From Williamsia sp. (GTDB taxonomy: Bacteria; Bacteroidota; Bacteroidia; Chitinophagales; Chitinophagaceae), in assembly GCA_015069695.1 (NCBI GenBank), contig JADCRZ010000032.1, positions 1 through 64,000 on the forward strand: DNA of 64,000 nt. Reading direction: 5' to 3'. Positions 9,337 to 17,456 of the stretch are shown here, one piece after another (position 1 is the first letter of the stretch; each line of letters opens with the position of its first letter). Below the pieces are notes generated by a model, which ran no database searches, was not told the origin of the DNA, and saw only the letters and a list, made by a program, of their open reading frames with translations. The translations under genes were made by a program, and so were the position numbers.

Positions 9337-9837
9337 TATGACGTTCGAAAAATGTCAACCTTAGTCTTAACTTCTATACTTAATGGCCTAATCCATATCT
9401 GCTTTTCGGGCTTCGGTAATTATCCAGTTAATATAATTGTTTAGGAACCTAATACTTTTGCTTTAAAGAATATTTTTAACGCTTGCATGATCTGCCAGGT
9501 AATTGAATTGTATACATTACCGATCTCAATAATGATGTTGTGTCTTTCTATCTGATGTTCTATGCAAGAACAAAAGCCGGCAAAACCGCCGTCGTGCTCT
9601 GCGCCCATATTGCCATCTCATCTGCATACAAACAGCCCAGAACCCTAATCTTCGACCATCTCGTCATGACCTACTCTTGTATTTACGGCAAAGGCGTCAG
9701 TCAGGCATTTTAGTAAATTTAGATGGATTGTCCGTCCTGTTTGGACAGCCAGAACTAAGATCAGGTTGTTACATGGAAAACTTGCATGTTTGTTAAAGGG
9801 AGCGGCTTGTGAAGGTGACCGTGAAATTCATCTGCCG
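9337..9837. other. Intergenic, 501 bp, with a possible decayed coding fragment
   Basis: No intact gene. Bases 9507-9713 form a 68-codon open stretch without a good start (contains FYARTKAGKTAVVL) that reads like the C-terminal end of a former gene, possibly a transposase. The rest shows nothing recognisable. Confidence 0.4.
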
Positions 9838-10995
9838 TTAATTTCCAAAGTTCAGCTTACGCTTTGCTGAATCGGTCAGCCCGTCTTTATGAAGCAAAAC
9901 CGAGATGCCCTTCATCTTCATGTAGGGAACGCTTAGATACATGAATCCCTGCCGGCCATTTTGAGTGCCCCACGAATTTTTGCATGTATAGTACACGTTG
10001 CCGTTTTGATCTTTCGCTTTGCCGACAATATGCATGAGGTGGTCGTCGGTGGTATTGAATTGTTCAAACGCCTGCTGGCGCATCTCCTGCGTAACTTTTT
10101 TCTCCGGGCGGATATCTGTCAATATCACTTTGCCGTATTCTTCCTTTTCGGGCAACACGCCTATGCCTTGTTCGACGCCAAAAGTCGGCTCGGAGGCATC
10201 CAGGTCAAGGGCCAGTGAGAACCCGGTATCTATCGCATGATCGATATTTGCAATAAATTCATCCAGCGGAAGGTTATAAAAGCGCTCATACGACCAGTTG
10301 GCCGGTATACTCAGGACAAAGGGTCTGTAAAACGGAACATGTGTGAACGAAGTGATCGTCAGGTAATCATCCGGGTTTACATGCGTATAGGTCAAAAAGT
10401 TCCTGGGTGTATAGGTTTTCCCCTTGAAGTTAAATTCAGTAGGCACCTTTCCCAGATAACGTTCCAATACCGCCGGCATCTCTTGCCTCCAGCCCGCGCC
10501 CAGCTGATTTGCAGGATCAGCATACTTTTTTACGGTGCTGTCCAGTTCCCCAAACATTTTAACATGGTTGTGTTGTTTTTTCGTGCCTGGCAGTCCGGTA
10601 TATTCCGATTGGGGCAATAACCCGAATTCAGCCAGGCTGATGATGGGATCATGATTGAGGCCGCCTTCGGTAAAGCGCGCTGTACCTTGGCGTAGGATAT
10701 AATTTTGCGCCTTCAACAGATAGGCTGACCGTACAAAGTACATTTCTGAAAGCTTGATCCTTTCTCCCTTCAGCCGGATGATCTCGGACTCCAGGAAAGA
10801 AGTAGTGGAAAAACTCCAGCATGTACCTGACCGGCCCTGGTTGGTAACAGGAAGTGCCGGTATATCCCTTACGGAGGAGAAAATGTAGTTGCTTTTTGGT
10901 GGCTGCAACGCAGCGTTTTGAGCATTGCTGCCACAGGACTGCATAACAACTATTGACAAAGATGATAACAAGGCAAATGCCTGATTTCTTTTCAT
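9838..10995 (-). CDS. C1 (papain/bleomycin-hydrolase-like) cysteine peptidase, secreted
   Basis: 385 residues. The N-terminal hydrophobic segment ends near MQSC (Cys21), a marginal lipobox, so the protein is exported and may be a lipoprotein. The mature start PALPVTNQGRSGTCWSFSTTSFLES carries the oxyanion Gln53 and nucleophile Cys59 of clan CA. The catalytic His lies in DDHLMHIVG and the Asn in CKNSWGT. Spacing and insertions are more like the aminopeptidase C/bleomycin hydrolase branch than a plain cathepsin. It lies 12 bp downstream of the small membrane-protein gene at 11008, in the same direction, so it may be the last gene of the sigma-factor operon. Confidence 0.88.
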   Translation of the reverse strand: MKRNQAFALLSSLSIVVMQSCGSNAQNAALQPPKSNYIFSSVRDIPALPVTNQGRSGTCWSFSTTSFLESEIIRLKGERIKLSEMYFVRSAYLLKAQNYILRQGTARFTEGGLNHDPIISLAEFGLLPQSEYTGLPGTKKQHNHVKMFGELDSTVKKYADPANQLGAGWRQEMPAVLERYLGKVPTEFNFKGKTYTPRNFLTYTHVNPDDYLTITSFTHVPFYRPFVLSIPANWSYERFYNLPLDEFIANIDHAIDTGFSLALDLDASEPTFGVEQGIGVLPEKEEYGKVILTDIRPEKKVTQEMRQQAFEQFNTTDDHLMHIVGKAKDQNGNVYYTCKNSWGTQNGRQGFMYLSVPYMKMKGISVLLHKDGLTDSAKRKLNFGN

Positions 10996-11007
10996 AACAA
11001 ATTAAAC

Positions 11008-11442
11008 TTAAATCGTATCCTTCTTCTTTAGATAAACATAATAGGCTGCGTAGCCCAGCGATAAACTGAAAGCGATCGTCGCAACCGACAGCCAGCCGAA
11101 GGGAAAACTGCTCATAACCGCAAAGCCGATACCGGCACTGAGCATGAGCAAGAACCACTTGACCGCATGATCTTTGTTTTCCGCGCTGTGCTTCAGCATT
11201 TTCTCTGCTTCATCACCCGTGATGCCCATGCTGATCATCTTGCTCCTCAAACGATGATTCAGCAGCATACGGATCAGCGTTAGTAAAAAGCTGGTTACCA
11301 CATAAAAGAGCAGGATGACGATAATGGTACGAATAAACACATCGGGAATATACATGCCATCGGCGAGCGTGACGCCACCGCCCTGGGTATGGCCCCGGAA
11401 CGGCAGGGCACTCAGGGCGCCTGCGAATATTATCTTTTTCAT
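11008..11442 (-). CDS. Small inner-membrane protein, unknown family
   Basis: 144 residues. There is a signal-like N-terminus, then three predicted membrane segments: IIVILLFYVVTSFLLTLI (about 39-56), WFLLMLSAGIGFAVMSSF (about 96-113) and SVATIAFSLSLGYAAYYVYL (about 119-138). A charged cytosolic loop contains MGITGDEAEKMLKH. Similar small proteins often accompany ECF sigma/anti-sigma genes in Bacteroidota, but I do not recognise a named family. The upstream 80 bp duplicates the end of the anti-sigma gene region (see repeat). Confidence 0.7.
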   Translation of the reverse strand: MKKIIFAGALSALPFRGHTQGGGVTLADGMYIPDVFIRTIIVILLFYVVTSFLLTLIRMLLNHRLRSKMISMGITGDEAEKMLKHSAENKDHAVKWFLLMLSAGIGFAVMSSFPFGWLSVATIAFSLSLGYAAYYVYLKKKDTI

Positions 11443-11518
11443 ATATATCCATTTTAAAGGTGAGCCGCTTATACAACGATCAGGTTGCAGTCATTCCATA
11501 TTTAACGCTGAGTTCTTC
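11437..11518. repeat. Diverged copy of the anti-sigma gene tail plus leader (copy B)
   Basis: Aligns with 12011-12091 over about 80 bp, including a 13-base identical core (GATCAGGTTGCAG) and the TTTCATAT...TTTTAAAG leader part. In copy A the same bases encode the last residues of the anti-sigma protein (LYMELTAT). In copy B that frame is broken by a one-base loss. Confidence 0.7.
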
Positions 11519-11539
11519 GACTCAAGATTTTCCAGGCCA

Positions 11540-12016
11540 TTATGGTTTACGCTTCTTTTCTTCAAACTTATCCACCACGAGCTGTATCTGGATGCCCGGT
11601 CTTTCTTTGGCCTCGTAGATAAGGGTAATTTTTCCCGCAACACCAGTAATGGTTAGCGTGCCTTGTTGTTTAATACCTTCAGAATTTTCCAAGCCGGCCT
11701 TTACTATCATTTTGCCCTCCTTAAATGGTGTTTTCCAATCGCAGGTGGCGGAAGTAATGTCTCCTGACATCTGATGGTCATTATTGCCGTAACTAATAAC
11801 AACCGCCGTTTTTGAGATGGTGATAGTAGTCGCCTCGTCTTTCGTGCGGTATACATTTCCTTTGCCGTCAAGATAATTCGTTTTCGATGATTCAAGGAGT
11901 ACGGTCGTATCGCATTGCGCATAGCCTGACTGGCAACCTGCTACAAGCAATAAGGCCAGTGTGATCTTAATAAAGGTTTCTTTCATGATCTGTTTTAAAA
12001 TTTTCATTGGTTTCAT
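11540..12016 (-). CDS. Small secreted protein, unknown function
   Basis: 158 residues with several possible starts (12016, 12007 and 11986). The signal peptide KITLALLLVAGCQSGYAQ favours any of them; an upstream GGAG fits 12007 best. The mature protein of about 125 residues is beta-rich (TTITISKTAVVISYG, GTLTITGVAGKITLIYEA) with two cysteines, in the manner of a single-domain periplasmic or lipocalin-like protein. No family is recognised. It is in line with the sigma/anti-sigma genes upstream and the membrane protein downstream, so envelope stress or sensing is a possible context. Confidence 0.7.
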   Translation of the reverse strand: MKPMKILKQIMKETFIKITLALLLVAGCQSGYAQCDTTVLLESSKTNYLDGKGNVYRTKDEATTITISKTAVVISYGNNDHQMSGDITSATCDWKTPFKEGKMIVKAGLENSEGIKQQGTLTITGVAGKITLIYEAKERPGIQIQLVVDKFEEKKRKP

Positions 12017-12091
12017 ATCTCCGTTTTAAAGATGTGACGATCGACCAATGATCAGGTTGCAGTTAATTCCATGTATAATGCGCTGAGCTTT
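12011..12091. repeat. Anti-sigma gene tail plus leader (copy A)
   Basis: Intact partner of 11437-11518. It contains the 3' end of the anti-sigma gene, the spacer and the start region of the 158-residue gene. It shows that the two small downstream genes were placed behind copies of the same junction. Confidence 0.7.
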
Positions 12092-12510
12092 TTCCTGTAA
12101 GTGCTGTAGACCTCCGTCAACTGCATGATCAATACACCGGAAAGCAGCAGCAGCCCTATAATAATGGACAAAGGTGTTATACCTGCAAAAACCCAACTGA
12201 TCGAATTCCAGCATACTAATGTAACAGCGATAAGCAGCACAACTGCCCCGAAGAAGATTCCAGACAGATAGCGGGACTCTTTCCTGTCATCTGAGTTAAA
12301 ATTGGTTAATTGATCCGGAATGAGATCTTTCGTTTCCAGATCCACCAGGGGTGTCTCTGCTTCCTGGATCTGGTTGTATAGCATTTGGTAAGCCCTGAGC
12401 TGCACCTGGCAGTGATTGCAAACCGAGAGGTGTTCCCTGTCAGCCGGATGGGTGATCCCGGTCAATGCGTAATCCTGGAGCTGTTCTTCGTTTAAATGTG
12501 CTGTGCTCAT
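12052..12510 (-). CDS. Membrane anti-sigma factor, zinc-binding type
   Basis: 152 residues. The N-terminal cytosolic part contains a His-x3-Cys-x2-Cys motif (His27, Cys31, Cys34), as in zinc-associated anti-sigma (ZAS) domains. Two membrane segments follow: FFGAVVLLIAVTLVCW and ITPLSIIIGLLLLSGVLIM. The start overlaps the end of the ECF sigma gene by 4 bp (ATGA-type coupling), which is the usual arrangement for a sigma factor and its dedicated inhibitor. It most likely holds the sigma factor at the membrane until an envelope signal releases it. Confidence 0.85.
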   Translation of the reverse strand: MSTAHLNEEQLQDYALTGITHPADREHLSVCNHCQVQLRAYQMLYNQIQEAETPLVDLETKDLIPDQLTNFNSDDRKESRYLSGIFFGAVVLLIAVTLVCWNSISWVFAGITPLSIIIGLLLLSGVLIMQLTEVYSTYRKKLSALYMELTAT

Positions 12511-13109
12511 ATATCCTCCTTTGAATATTGATAGAGTAATCGTTCCTTTAGTACTTTTCTTGCCCTGAATAAATAGCTTTTGACCGTGCCTGTGGGCAGT
12601 CCGGTAATGTCTGTGATCTCCTCGATACTAAGCTCTTCCTTATGAAACAGCGTAATAAGGGTACGGTACACCGGTGGTAATGCAGCGTTAAGCCGCTCAA
12701 GGATCTCCGAGCGTTCTTTTACAGAGAGTAGCTCTCCGGCATCCAGCGCCTCACGGCTGATCTTCGCCGTGGAAATGTTGCCCGGTAATGACTCATCATC
12801 TGCAGGGATGGCAATCAGTTCCGGCCTGTATTTTTTCAAGTGATCAAGACAGGTCGTATAGCTTATCTGCGCGACCCAGGTAGAGAGCTTACATTGAAAA
12901 CGAAACCGGGGCAGATACCTGAATGTCTTCAAATAAATGTCCTGTATCAGATCCTTCCTGTCCGGATGGTTACCTGTCATTTTAAATACGATCTGTGCGA
13001 CCAGTTTTTCGGTATGCCGGATTAGTAAGGTAGCCGCATGACGATCCCCGTCCATGATCTTTTTGATCATGTCGCTGTCGGACAGAATAGCAGGTTGAAC
13101 TGAGCTCAC
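12507..13109 (-). CDS. ECF RNA polymerase sigma factor
   Basis: 200 residues. Region 2 is seen in DRKDLIQDIYLKTFRYLPRFRF and KLSTWVAQISYTTCLDHLKK; region 4 helix-turn-helix in LSIEEITDITGLPTGTVKSYLFRARKVLK. The GTG start is used because residues LSDSDMIKKI are a usual N-terminal part of the family; an ATG at 13070 is the alternative. An ECF-type promoter (13119-13144) lies immediately upstream, so the gene probably activates its own operon, and the GTG would then be almost leaderless. Downstream genes in the same direction are the anti-sigma factor, two small envelope proteins and perhaps the C1 peptidase. Confidence 0.92.
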   Translation of the reverse strand: MSSVQPAILSDSDMIKKIMDGDRHAATLLIRHTEKLVAQIVFKMTGNHPDRKDLIQDIYLKTFRYLPRFRFQCKLSTWVAQISYTTCLDHLKKYRPELIAIPADDESLPGNISTAKISREALDAGELLSVKERSEILERLNAALPPVYRTLITLFHKEELSIEEITDITGLPTGTVKSYLFRARKVLKERLLYQYSKEDI

Positions 13110-13118
13110 TGAATGAAT

Positions 13119-13144
13119 GGACGGCGCCCCTTAGAAAAAGTTGC
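13119..13144 (-). promoter_or_regulatory. ECF-type promoter (GCAAC-N16-CGTC), probably autoregulated
   Basis: Read on the minus strand, GCAAC followed by a T run and, 16 bases later, CGTC match the AAC / CGTC architecture of many ECF sigma promoters. The predicted start of transcription would be near 13113, only a few bases before the GTG at 13109. Confidence 0.5.
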
Positions 13145-13430
13145 AAAAAAAACTGTAATATTACGATGATCGCATATCATAGGCTTTGAGGATAGTGTAA
13201 TCATGCAGTTTGCCTTGTGCAAGGCGATCCATACCCGTTTTTTCTTATTTTACAACACACAGTGATAAGAGATAAAACGATGGAAGGTCACGGCTATATT
13301 ACCAGATAGTATTCTCCGCGTTTTCCGTAAGGTATCGTTGTTAAGAAATCAGCAAACAGCAGGTGTATGGCAGGGAAGGATTCAGGTTATTAAGAAAGCG
13401 GGTTATGCCGTATTATCCCTGCTACCAGCA
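13145..13430. other. Intergenic between divergent/tandem units
   Basis: The gap from the sigma promoter to the terminator at 13431 holds no plausible gene on either strand; sequence is mixed AT with no clear repeats. Confidence 0.5.
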
Positions 13431-13451
13431 AAATTGGAGTAGATCCAATTT
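13431..13451 (-). terminator. Hairpin terminator of the serine hydrolase gene
   Basis: AAATTGGA/TCCAATTT perfect 8-base stem with a 5-base loop, 15 bp past the stop of the minus-strand gene and followed on that strand by a T-rich stretch. Confidence 0.55.
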
Positions 13452-13466
13452 AGCCGATCCCTCAAG

Positions 13467-14822
13467 TCAATGATTCCGCAACCAGTTTTCCGCCTTTTTA
13501 TTGGCAGGTTTTAGTTGCAATGACTTTTGATAATATTGTCTCGCAGCTTTCTCATCGCCGGCCTTTGCGCAAGCTTCGGCCAAACTATCCCATGCATTAG
13601 CACTCGCCGGGTGATCTGCTGCGTTCCGTTGTAGTATGGCAACAGCATCCGCCAGTTTGCCTGCCTCCGTCAAGCGGTAACCTATGGTGTTTAACTGCGC
13701 TTCGCTCAGGCTGTCTTTATGAAAAGTTTGCAAAAAAGCCGCTGCACCATTTGCCATTATGGATTCCAGCGCAAGCCATGAAGGGGAATCATAACGCTGG
13801 TAACCCAAAAATTCTGGCGATTGGTATTTTCGTCCCAGAGTCATAGTTAATAATTCTCGTACGAAGAAAAGTCCATTTTGGCTGTTGGAAAACAATACTA
13901 CCGCATTATTATGCGCAAGATCCGCCACTATGTAGTCTTTGCTGTTGCCCCCATCACCCCAATGCCAGATGGTGGTATCTGTACCATGCATTTCAAGGCC
14001 CCAGCCAATGCCCCACGCAATGTCAGGCCATTCCGTGCCCGTTTTTATCTGAGGTATCACAATACCGGTGGTATCGTGCATAATGGCTATAATAAAGCGG
14101 CTGTAATCTTCCGGTGTACTTTGCAAACTGCAGCACCCAGCTCCATGCTGCCATTTAAAGGGTGGCCCCGCAACCTTACCTTGCCAGTTATGGCTATAAG
14201 CCCGCAATGAATCGTACTGCGGCAGCCAGGTAAAACTGCTATTTACCATTCCCAATGGTGCCAATACCGCCTCTTTCATGTATTGCTCTATCGGTTCGCT
14301 TGTGATGCGTTCTACCACCTGGGTTAATACCTGGTAACCAGCAGGTGCATATTGCCAACGCTCACCAGGATTGAAATTAAATCCTGCTTCATTTTCCGAA
14401 ATATCCTTAAGGCCGCTGCTGTGTGAAAGCAGCATACGGGCGGTAACAAGATTAATCCTACTATCCCTGCTGATATGCCAACCGGTATCCATATAGCGTA
14501 CTACCGGGGTATCCAGATTCAGCCGACCTGATCTGACCAACTGCATAACACCATACGCAAACACCGGCTTGCTCAGAGAATTACATTCAAACACTGTTTG
14601 ACTGGTCACGGGCTTACCGGTTTCGGTATTCATCACGCCAAATCCCTGCTGCCATATTAACCTACCGTTATATATAACGCCTACCGACAAGCCGGCCACT
14701 CTGGAAAGTTGCATATACTTTTGAATGTCTCCCTGCAAACGATCAATGGTTTTCAAATCCGCGTTCTGAGCATTGGTCGTCAGGAATCCGCCTGATAATA
14801 AAATAGCCATCAAGTATTTCAT
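13467..14822 (-). CDS. Class C beta-lactamase-family serine hydrolase with C-terminal TPR
   Basis: Start at 14822 is chosen because it gives a signal peptide (MKYLMAILLSGGFLTTNAQ); the longer open frame to 15110 runs into the divergent regulator. 451 residues. The SxxK motif is Ser82-Leu-Ser-Lys85 (NSLSKPV). The tyrosine motif is probably YAPAGYQ, and HWGDGGNSKDY represents the C-terminal KTG-like box region (HxG). The last 80 residues form tetratricopeptide-like helices (NAWDSLAEACAKAGDEKAARQ). Such enzymes are esterases, D-amino-peptidases or penicillin-binding relatives; resistance is not implied. The gene is divergent from a membrane-anchored winged-helix regulator that may control it. 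Confidence 0.87.
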   Translation of the reverse strand: MKYLMAILLSGGFLTTNAQNADLKTIDRLQGDIQKYMQLSRVAGLSVGVIYNGRLIWQQGFGVMNTETGKPVTSQTVFECNSLSKPVFAYGVMQLVRSGRLNLDTPVVRYMDTGWHISRDSRINLVTARMLLSHSSGLKDISENEAGFNFNPGERWQYAPAGYQVLTQVVERITSEPIEQYMKEAVLAPLGMVNSSFTWLPQYDSLRAYSHNWQGKVAGPPFKWQHGAGCCSLQSTPEDYSRFIIAIMHDTTGIVIPQIKTGTEWPDIAWGIGWGLEMHGTDTTIWHWGDGGNSKDYIVADLAHNNAVVLFSNSQNGLFFVRELLTMTLGRKYQSPEFLGYQRYDSPSWLALESIMANGAAAFLQTFHKDSLSEAQLNTIGYRLTEAGKLADAVAILQRNAADHPASANAWDSLAEACAKAGDEKAARQYYQKSLQLKPANKKAENWLRNH

Positions 14823-14945
14823 AAAAACTATTTCCCGAAAATTAGGACCGCTATGGGGGACAACACCTTTAGAAAAGCTTTGGATTTTATTTATTTTAGC
14901 CAATGCGGTGGATTTTCCGTTATTTGTAGCATCAACTTCGCAACA

Positions 14946-15713
14946 ATGACCCAAGCCGTTTTTATCATCAATGACAGGTTTTACATCAATCCATCCCTTA
15001 ATCATTTGAAGGATTCCATGAAAGGAAAGGTATTCCTGCTCGAACCCAGGATCATGAAAGTGCTTTGCTGCCTGGAACAAAAACAAGGTGAATTGGTTAT
15101 AAGAGATCACCTGGTTACGGAGGTATGGAACGATTATGGCGGGGGTAACGAAGGATTAAACCAGGCTATTTCATTTTTACGAAAAATACTTGACGATCAG
15201 GATAAAAAGTTGGTGCTCACCATACCTAAAAAAGGGTATGTCTTATCAGGCATTATAAAGTATCCAGCATTGGATAAGCTGAGACAATCCCGGTTTACCA
15301 TAGGTAAGCATCTGAAAAACGTCGCTCAGATAGCAGCCGTATTATATATAATCGCAACGACGGTTTATTTTATTTATCCGGTTTCTTCAACGGGCGATGG
15401 GACAGTGCAACAAGATAAGCCTACAACAGCCATGTTATGGCCTCAAATGTCCGGGACTTTAAAAAAACCGGAACAAGTTGAACCACCATTCCGGCAGACA
15501 GATACCAGACTGCACGCAAAGGCGCCGGCAATTCGGAGTTATGCCAGATCCAGTACTTATAAGAATCCAATAGAGCCCCTCCACAGTTACCTGAAATCGA
15601 GTGCTTTGGCGTTACCCCAACCAAGACCGGACCCGCAACCGATGGAGATAGATAATATTACTAATGTTAAAATCAAGAATAATGTACAGATACGATTGGA
15701 TCTGCACTTTTAG
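14946..15713 (+). CDS. Membrane-anchored winged-helix regulator (OmpR/ToxR-type DNA-binding domain)
   Basis: Start at 14946 (MTQAVFIINDRFYINP) is preferred over 14853 since the latter begins inside the divergent promoter region. 255 residues. Residues about 10-105 form a Trans_reg_C winged helix: FLLEPRIMKVLCCLEQKQGE, LVTEVWNDYG, NEGLNQAISFLRKIL and TIPKKGYVL. A single membrane segment follows (about 127-146, IAAVLYIIATTVYFIYPV). The remaining 105 residues are exported, polar and proline-rich with no recognised sensor domain. This is the CadC/ToxR layout. It lies 123 bp from the serine hydrolase start, in divergent orientation, suggesting control of that gene. Confidence 0.85.
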   Translation: MTQAVFIINDRFYINPSLNHLKDSMKGKVFLLEPRIMKVLCCLEQKQGELVIRDHLVTEVWNDYGGGNEGLNQAISFLRKILDDQDKKLVLTIPKKGYVLSGIIKYPALDKLRQSRFTIGKHLKNVAQIAAVLYIIATTVYFIYPVSSTGDGTVQQDKPTTAMLWPQMSGTLKKPEQVEPPFRQTDTRLHAKAPAIRSYARSSTYKNPIEPLHSYLKSSALALPQPRPDPQPMEIDNITNVKIKNNVQIRLDLHF

Positions 15714-15946
15714 ATAAAACGGAGCAACCTCTTCTCAGGATTATTATGATCGTATCTGGCGAATTGCGTGACTTGCCAAAGGTTTCAAATTTTCTGGAAA
15801 TTAGATCGCAAACGTTAAGTTATAGTGCTCACCTGAAATCAGACCAATAGGTTAGTTAAATAATTTATTTTTGAAGTAATTCCCCAACGACAGACCGCGT
15901 TAAAATAGGGGGAGGTCACTTTTTTACAGGAGTAACTTTCAGACCT

Positions 15947-16156
15947 ATGACAATCGAAGAACTCGAAAGGAAGGCCGCTGAAAAGCTTCCTCTTGCTAAG
16001 AACTATACTGGGACATCCATCATCGTGAAAGTTCAATCCAGTGTCAGCGATGGCCCACCCTTTAGTTATTATTTCAAATACGAGAAAAAAATGACGTCCG
16101 AAGAAGAGCAGTGGGTGTGGACGGCATGGGCTAATCATTTTGCCTCATTGCGGTAG
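15947..16156 (+). CDS. Small hypothetical protein (69 aa)
   Basis: A short ORF with balanced composition (MTIEELERKAAEKLPLAKNY, later YYFKYEKKMTSEEEQWVWTAW). Charged helical ends flank a beta-like middle. ACAGGAGT lies 17 bp before the ATG, somewhat far for a ribosome site. The reverse-strand ORF over the same bases (15839-16138) looks like its shadow. No family recognised. Confidence 0.45.
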   Translation: MTIEELERKAAEKLPLAKNYTGTSIIVKVQSSVSDGPPFSYYFKYEKKMTSEEEQWVWTAWANHFASLR

Positions 16157-16701
16157 GTGTGAGGTCAGAAATCCAGATACCGGCATCGACGAATTGATGT
16201 TAAGCACTGTTGCGATTTTCAAAACAAGTGAATCCGTCGGCAGGGGTGAAAACTACTCTTTCGGCCATGTCCTATTCTCAAGCATCTGTCCAGATATTTC
16301 CACAAGGAACACGTATGATTTGTGTAATAGGAACGAGAAATCCCTGAGAGGATATTACATATTTCCGCAATTTTACGGCACGTGGATTGGACTTATTTTC
16401 CCGTACCCTGATTTAATCCAAATCACAGAAAACCACATGGTTTCCTGTTGCTCTGGACAATCGTTTCTCTCGTCCGGTTTGTCCCGACTCCGCCGTAGAT
16501 GTAGGACTGTCCCCGTTTCAGCAGCATCAATCGCGAAGACAGCTATTCCCCTTTGGAATTTTTAAGGCGTGGTCATTATTTGCAACCTATATCTATAACC
16601 ATCTTATGTTCACAACGAAACCAATCCTCTTCTAAAGCTGGTCGCTTGACAGTGAAGGCTTTAATGCTGCAGAAATAATTTGTCACTAATATATAGTGCT
16701 T
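16157..16701. other. Gene-poor stretch, 545 bp
   Basis: A 141-codon plus-strand ORF (16140-16565) is present but has irregular composition, many Cys/Arg/Ser and no domain, so I do not call it. Nothing else is seen. Confidence 0.4.
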
Positions 16702-17025
16702 TCATGTTCTGACTTCATCTGAGACCAACAGCTTTCTGGCGTTTCCTATCGATGCAATGCCATAGTAAGCACTGTCACCCATAATAAGCCTTTCTCCTTT
16801 CATAGTCTTCGACAACCTGTGCAATTGTTTCCAAAAAGTCGAATGATCGCGTACATAGAAGTGGACGATCATTTCCCCGCTGCCTGGCAGCGTCGCTTGT
16901 TCCAAACTTATGTCCACATTATGTAGGTGGGAGCTTGCATCTTCCGTATGCACGCCGGTCAAATCATAGTGGAAAGTTTTGTTCGCTTTGATAAAAAAAA
17001 GTTTCACCCTGGCCTTTTTCTCCAT
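16702..17025 (-). CDS. Small hypothetical protein (107 aa)
   Basis: Begins MEKKARVKLFFIKANKTFHYDL and has an amphipathic beta/alpha pattern (MIVHFYVRDHSTFWKQLHRL). No signal peptide or membrane segment, so probably cytosolic. No family recognised. A perfect 16-base palindrome lies 94 bp upstream (17119-17134), similar to the operator candidates elsewhere in the window. Confidence 0.5.
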   Translation of the reverse strand: MEKKARVKLFFIKANKTFHYDLTGVHTEDASSHLHNVDISLEQATLPGSGEMIVHFYVRDHSTFWKQLHRLSKTMKGERLIMGDSAYYGIASIGNARKLLVSDEVRT

Positions 17026-17118
17026 ATTGTTGTTTGGGTTGAAGCGGCATCACTTGGCCGGATTTTTTTAAGCAGTTTGAATCAGGCGCAAAGTGATTTT
17101 TTTCGTCTGAGGGTCATG

Positions 17119-17134
17119 ACCCCATTAATGGGGT
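17119..17134. promoter_or_regulatory. ACCCCATTAATGGGGT palindrome (operator candidate)
   Basis: A perfect 16-base palindrome upstream of the minus-strand gene starting at 17025. It shares the CCCC-AT-rich-GGGG core with the sites at 7189, 24596 and 24737. Confidence 0.45.
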
Positions 17135-17456
17135 TTTGCGGGGAAACGCTTAGCAGAAACATAATATGCTTTAGATTTTGATAAGGATTCTCCCGATTAG
17201 TACTCTTAAGAACGCATAAAAACGTTGCACTGTTTCTGCTTGCCGAATAATGGCAGACAGAGAAAATTGTCTTTAAATCCGTAATATCTCCTTTGCACTC
17301 AGCGTTCTAACCAATATACACGCGAAGGGCCCGTTTGAACGTGAGGAAATCCGGATGGTAAGAGAGACTGCTATCCATCTAACACCATCAGCTATTTCTT
17401 AGACGGGTTTCGGGCTACGATTTTCTCAAATTTAGAACGCAACACTCAAAGGCAAT
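17135..17456. other. Intergenic, about 320 bp
   Basis: Between the palindrome and the SRAP gene. No gene, repeat or clear hairpin found. Confidence 0.5.

Noticed and set aside
16140-16565. 141-codon plus-strand ORF
   Set aside because: Odd composition, no domain, no ribosome site and overlaps the better small ORF before it; left as gene-poor DNA.
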